Positions 50,642-54,055 of a DNA stretch of 54,055 bases are shown piece after piece (the stretch's first letter is position 1; each line of letters begins with the position of its first letter). The position numbers and the translations under genes were made by a program. The notes under the pieces are model-generated. The model was not told the DNA's origin. It was given only the letters and a program-made list of their open reading frames with translations, and made no database searches. The DNA is from Discostella pseudostelligera (lineage: Eukaryota > Bacillariophyta > Thalassiosirophyceae > Thalassiosirales > Thalassiosiraceae). Where the stretch lies: contig JALLBK010000300.1 in NCBI GenBank assembly GCA_036940085.1, positions 1-54,055 of the forward strand, read 5' to 3'.

Positions 50642-51859
50642 TCAGGCTTCTTCATTTGGATCGTACGCAGGTGCATGAATGTTCAATGCCATCTTGTTTG
50701 GATCAGCGTCTTCGTTGTTGGGCTGAGAGTGATATGCAGTGTGGTAGTTATAATAGGAGTGGTCAGGGTAGTAGTACGACGAAGTGTTGTCAGCGGATCC
50801 GTAGAACTGATGATAATAGACAACTCCATTGATCGTCACGGGAATGCAGTAGCCCACAGGCATTGCCGAGGAGGTGGCATCGTAGGGACAGTAGGAAGTG
50901 TCGTATGAAAGTTGATGTTGACCATCGTAGCCCGTAGCCGTAGTAGTAGTAGCAGTATAATTCAAAGAATCGTACTGGTACGGAGCATTGTAATGAGGAG
51001 GAGGATGATAACTTTCTCCATCAGATTGTTGATTATGATGATAACCATTGTACGAACCATCATTCGATGTTGGAGATGCGTAGGTATACTGACCAAGCAA
51101 GGCAAGAACGGATGCTCCTTCGGGATTGGTCGCGAAAGCAGCATCGTCGCCAGCAGCACCAGCACCAGCGTTCATACTATTCGAGGTTCCTTCATTCGCA
51201 GAGATCAGCTCGTTGCGTTGCTGCTGATTCTTCTTATTCTTACGATGACGATTAGGCTTGTTCCGATTCTTACTATCACTTCCACCCCCAGCAGCAGCAG
51301 CAGCAGCAGCAGTCGCATCATCATTGGTCAGCGATGGATGCGAACCGCCACTGGTATCTACGGAGACTTTAAAGTCCATGCTTGGTAGAATTGGACGGTG
51401 AATGATAGGAATCGTATCCTGTGGCGAAATTTCTACGACGACGGCTTTTTTATTCTTCAATTGGAGTGCCCTACCGGCGATGGTATTGTCGTTGTTGGAA
51501 TTCTGCTGCTCGGGGGTCGACGTTGTAGCAGCCAGAGCAGCAGCCTCAGCTCGATGACGATGAGACTTCTTTTTCCAGCTCTTCTTCTTTCCAGAGTTTG
51601 GGCGGACATTCTCTTTAGAAGAAGGGGATGCGGCATTTTCGGTAGGGACGGCATTGCCGGCTGTCATTGTCAGCTTGGCGATTGCGTCGTCGAGGTTGTC
51701 GACATCTCTGTCGGCATTGGCGTTCTTGCCTCCATTGCGGGCTCCAGATGACGACGGAGCACCACATTGAGGCTCGTATTCTGCCATTGGCGTTGCCGGA
51801 CGAGAAGATCGATTATTCATTTTGCTACTAGTAGTACAATATTGATCAGCTATGGCCAT
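50642..51859 (-). CDS. Low-complexity protein with a C-terminal PAM2-like motif
   Basis: Single-exon, 405 aa, predicted largely disordered: Ala, Asn and Ser-rich parts, two basic clusters (KKKSWKKKSHRHR, NRHRKNKKNQQQR), an Ala tract from a CAG repeat, and a Tyr/Ser/Gln-rich prion-like C-terminal half (SYYYPDHSYYNYHTAYHSQ). Residues near the C-terminus read MALNIHAPAYDP, fitting the PAM2 pattern L-N-x-x-A-x-x-(F/Y)-x-P that binds the MLLE domain of poly(A)-binding protein. This suggests a cytoplasmic mRNA-metabolism factor, inferred from the motif alone. No folded RNA-binding domain is seen. An internal Met (MNNRSS, about residue 14) could be the true start. Confidence 0.7.
   Translation of the reverse strand: MAIADQYCTTSSKMNNRSSRPATPMAEYEPQCGAPSSSGARNGGKNANADRDVDNLDDAIAKLTMTAGNAVPTENAASPSSKENVRPNSGKKKSWKKKSHRHRAEAAALAATTSTPEQQNSNNDNTIAGRALQLKNKKAVVVEISPQDTIPIIHRPILPSMDFKVSVDTSGGSHPSLTNDDATAAAAAAAGGGSDSKNRNKPNRHRKNKKNQQQRNELISANEGTSNSMNAGAGAAGDDAAFATNPEGASVLALLGQYTYASPTSNDGSYNGYHHNQQSDGESYHPPPHYNAPYQYDSLNYTATTTTATGYDGQHQLSYDTSYCPYDATSSAMPVGYCIPVTINGVVYYHQFYGSADNTSSYYYPDHSYYNYHTAYHSQPNNEDADPNKMALNIHAPAYDPNEEA
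51289..51312 (-). repeat. (CAG)8 repeat encoding an Ala tract
   Basis: Eight CAG units on the plus strand; read on the coding (minus) strand they give an eight-residue alanine run. It is a likely length-variable site. Confidence 0.9.
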
Positions 51860-52171
51860 GGCATGAAAGAATTATGATTATGGCAAGCGGCTACTTAGCT
51901 TCATTATTCCGGCACGACGACGGTTCGTTGTCAAAGCCGCAAAATTTGGTGACAAAATGTTCCGTAGAACATTAACCATATAACATAGCATACATATTCC
52001 ACAGCACAGTTGCGTAGAAGCAGAATTCTTTTCCATGTGCCAAAAAATGGCGGGAGAGAACATAATATTGTGTATTTTGGCGGGAGACAGTGCGAACAAA
52101 TTTCCCGCCATTGTCCAGCAAGCAGCATCATCACCGTCACCATCAACCATCAACTATTGCTAACGACGACG
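51860..52171. promoter_or_regulatory. Divergent spacer with three TGGCGGGA elements
   Basis: Between the PAM2-motif gene (minus) and the zinc-domain gene (plus). TGGCGGGA lies at 52048-52055, TTTTGGCGGGA at 52075-52085 and TTCCCGCCA at 52102-52110, the last 62 nt before the ATG at 52172. Confidence 0.55.
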
Positions 52172-53476
52172 ATGATGGACATTGATGAAGCAGGAGTAGA
52201 AGCGCAACCACAGCCGTCACCAACATGTCATATCGCAGTGGTTGGTTCACAGCGTCAACGCGTAGCCAAGGTGATGGCCCTTCTCGACGCAGAAAAATAT
52301 CGAGCATGTATCGTATCACAAGCACAAGATTCGTCGACGTCGTCACCAGTCGTCATCAACATTGAATATCTACCCTGCGTCGCAACCTTTGATTCCTACG
52401 AAGATGAGCGGGGTAACACCGTGCGATATTTGGTAAAATTGGAATGTTATGAACCTGGGTCGCCTGTCGGCAAGTCGCTAGCTCCATTCTTCGACGAGGT
52501 GTATTCTTCTGGCGAAAATAACGGCGATGGCGATGGCGAGGAAAATCTCTTTCCTGGAATAACGGCATTTTCTATTGGGTGTGGTATCGAAATCGATGAA
52601 GATGTTGATAAAATTCGAAGATTTTTAGAGACTCTTTCTTCGTCATGTGCGGCACAAATTTCCCAACGTAGTAGGGCTGACGAAGATGATCCGTTTGGCA
52701 TTACCATCCAGTGTATAAAACCAAATCCTGAATATGCATCATTGGCAGAAGAAAATAATGCCTTCCGCGAATTGAGTGAGAGTGATAGGAAAGAGGCCGT
52801 TGCAAATGGTTTCATGGGATCGGGGAAAATGGCCAACTTTGTCTACAATATTGCACAAAGAGTTATTCGACAACGATTGACTAAGGAGACGAAAGGGAGG
52901 GGACAACCGATGATTGAGGACGCACATCAAACATCTTCGTTACAACTACCAACTTTCAGTCAACAATTACCCGAACATGAAACATCTATAGAAGCACAAG
53001 CTCCTGCCACCTACACACCAAAAGTCAACATGACCCGATATGCTTGCCGAATCTGCCGCTCGGTACTCTTTGGAATAGAAGATCAAGAGGATCCACCACA
53101 CAGCCAATCATTGCATGACTTTCGAAAGAAACGACAAAAGGTGGGACATTGTATTGCCGGTACATGCCAAAATTATTTCATTGCCCAACCCCTACCATGG
53201 ATGGATGGCTGTAGCGATGTTGAGGGGAAGTTGCATTGTCCAAAGTGTAAGACGAAGGTGGGGCATTATTCATGGACTGGTGCTCAATGTTCGTGCGGTA
53301 CGTGGGTTACGCCCGCGATTATGGTCCCAATAAGTAAGGTCGATGAGATGAAGCCTATGGCTGCAGTAACAGCTGCGGCTGGGCCTACTTTTTATCATCC
53401 TCCGTCACATCAGGGGATGACGGCCAGTACCGTTCTGAATGATTTGTCACATACTATGGATGTTGCAGATAATTAG
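52172..53476 (+). CDS. DUSP12/Yvh1-type zinc-domain protein lacking the phosphatase domain
   Basis: Single-exon protein of about 434 aa from ATG 52172 (a second ATG follows at 52175); the frame extends upstream without an ATG. The C-terminal 140 residues match the zinc-binding domain of DUSP12/Yvh1: RYACRICRSVLF, CQNYFIAQPLPWM, GKLHCPKCKTKVGHYSW and QCSCGTWVTPAI. Yvh1 uses this domain to release Mrt4 from pre-60S ribosomes. The usual N-terminal dual-specificity phosphatase with its HCxxGxxR loop is missing. Instead residues 20-180 form an unfamiliar alpha/beta region (CHIAVVGSQRQRVAKVMALL, FPGITAFSIGCGIEIDEDVD) with a helical linker. Whether this replaces or precedes the Yvh1 role is unknown. 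The fold of the N-terminus could not be named. Confidence 0.82.
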   Translation: MMDIDEAGVEAQPQPSPTCHIAVVGSQRQRVAKVMALLDAEKYRACIVSQAQDSSTSSPVVINIEYLPCVATFDSYEDERGNTVRYLVKLECYEPGSPVGKSLAPFFDEVYSSGENNGDGDGEENLFPGITAFSIGCGIEIDEDVDKIRRFLETLSSSCAAQISQRSRADEDDPFGITIQCIKPNPEYASLAEENNAFRELSESDRKEAVANGFMGSGKMANFVYNIAQRVIRQRLTKETKGRGQPMIEDAHQTSSLQLPTFSQQLPEHETSIEAQAPATYTPKVNMTRYACRICRSVLFGIEDQEDPPHSQSLHDFRKKRQKVGHCIAGTCQNYFIAQPLPWMDGCSDVEGKLHCPKCKTKVGHYSWTGAQCSCGTWVTPAIMVPISKVDEMKPMAAVTAAAGPTFYHPPSHQGMTASTVLNDLSHTMDVADN

Positions 53477-53903
53477 ATCAAGTATCATCAAACTACTGCA
53501 TATTCTTTGACTTGCAGGCATCTCTCATCGCTCGAGAATGTTCGTTGTTGACAGAGAGCTGAAGTGACAGGTTCGTGGCGGGCGTACATCTTCCTTAGAC
53601 TTACACGTGGCAGATATTATTTGGCGGGTGGACTATCTCAGTCTGTCCGGCGCCCAAATCCAAAGATGCACGTGACACGTGCCGAAAAAATGCATGATAC
53701 CATGACGGCCGCGGACACCACTATCAACACTGCCATTCCTTTCCAACCGCAACGCGCCGTACCTCATCAATTGCATCTTCTCCTTCATTCATCCTCCCTT
53801 AGTCTGTCTCTTTAGTTGCATAATTCCCCGACTCTCAACCATCACCTTGCGGTAAGTATTCCACTGCCTTTTCTTTGATTGAACGATATTGGAATTTGCC
53901 GGC
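53477..53903. promoter_or_regulatory. Composite promoter element and possible 5'-leader intron
   Basis: TACACGTGGCA at 53602-53612 is followed 9 nt later by TGGCGGG at 53622-53628, the same order as at 9754 and 21251. Further ACGTG-containing words (GCACGTGACACGTG) lie at 53669-53682. A strong donor GTAAGT at 53852-53857 suggests a 5'-leader intron of a plus-strand gene that continues past the window. Confidence 0.45.
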
Positions 53904-54055
53904 ATGCTAAGTCTAAGCGGCACTGACCTGGAGAGCGTCTTGAAGCTCTACCACCTGCCACATCAATTAATGATGAAATACCAACACCAACATCATAGCG
54001 ACAATCACCGAGCGTGCATTAGACAATCATTTGACATGTATGTGAGTATCAATGT
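53904..54055 (+). CDS. Possible 5' exon of a gene running off the window
   Basis: From ATG 53904 the frame stays open to the window end, with a GTGAGT donor at 54042-54047 in phase 0, giving about 46 codons (MLSLSGTDLESVLKLYH and onward). There is no recognised motif. The composite promoter element 270 nt upstream supports a gene here. However, the upstream GTAAGT donor could place the ATG inside a leader intron, so the start is uncertain. Confidence 0.3.
   Translation, partial: MLSLSGTDLESVLKLYHLPHQLMMKYQHQHHSDNHRACIRQSFDMYVSIN

Overview
The window looks like nuclear DNA of a photosynthetic stramenopile, most likely a centric diatom. It holds about 27 protein genes on both strands with short GT-AG introns (66-142 nt, mostly GTGAGT or GTAAGT donors). 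Several products begin with a signal peptide followed by an ASAF-type plastid-import motif (ASAF in the carotenoid oxygenase, TAF in an unknown plastid protein, DAF in phytoene desaturase). Gene content includes carotenoid enzymes, HOPS, CLASP, MetAP1, METTL5 and many divergent or convergent pairs only 25-100 nt apart at their 3' ends. I saw no rRNA, tRNA, transposon, CRISPR array or bacterial operon.

Layout. 0.2-8.1 kb: carotenoid cleavage oxygenase, cytochrome b561-like protein, unknown plastid protein, fibrillin-like plastid protein, myristoylated EF-hand protein (with a one-base frame conflict), TraB-family protein. 8.2-13.5 kb: SAM methyltransferase and a large C2HC-finger/PHD chromatin-type protein containing a recent exon-plus-intron tandem duplication. 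13.8-23.1 kb: EVE/THYN1 protein, DnaJ-X protein, MetAP1, METTL5-like m6A methyltransferase, plastid-type methyltransferase, TMEM144-like transporter with seven exons. 23.2-33.9 kb: VPS41, a tail-anchored unknown, CLASP, serine carboxypeptidase. 34.6-38.4 kb: poorly recognised, low-complexity genes. 38.9-47 kb: RlmI-like methyltransferase, membrane protein, Sel1 protein, plastid coiled-coil protein, MYND-hydrolase fusion. 47-54 kb: AhpC/TSA-like protein divergent from phytoene desaturase, a PAM2-motif protein, a Yvh1-type zinc-domain protein with no phosphatase, and the start of another possible gene.

The strongest unexplained signal is in the spacers. The octamer TGGCGGGA (often TTTGGCGGGAA, E2F-like) occurs about 27 times by hand count, all outside the coding exons I modelled, mostly 60-270 nt upstream of start codons. 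In three places it follows TACACGTGGCA by 6-9 nt in the same order and orientation. A third element, AATTCCTACGT, occurs three times in divergent spacers. These elements precede functionally unrelated genes, so they look more like a general promoter grammar than a single regulon.

Gene models were made by hand from reading frames and splice signals. Where exon phases agree I treat the model as strong. Functional names rest on motif recognition without any database search.
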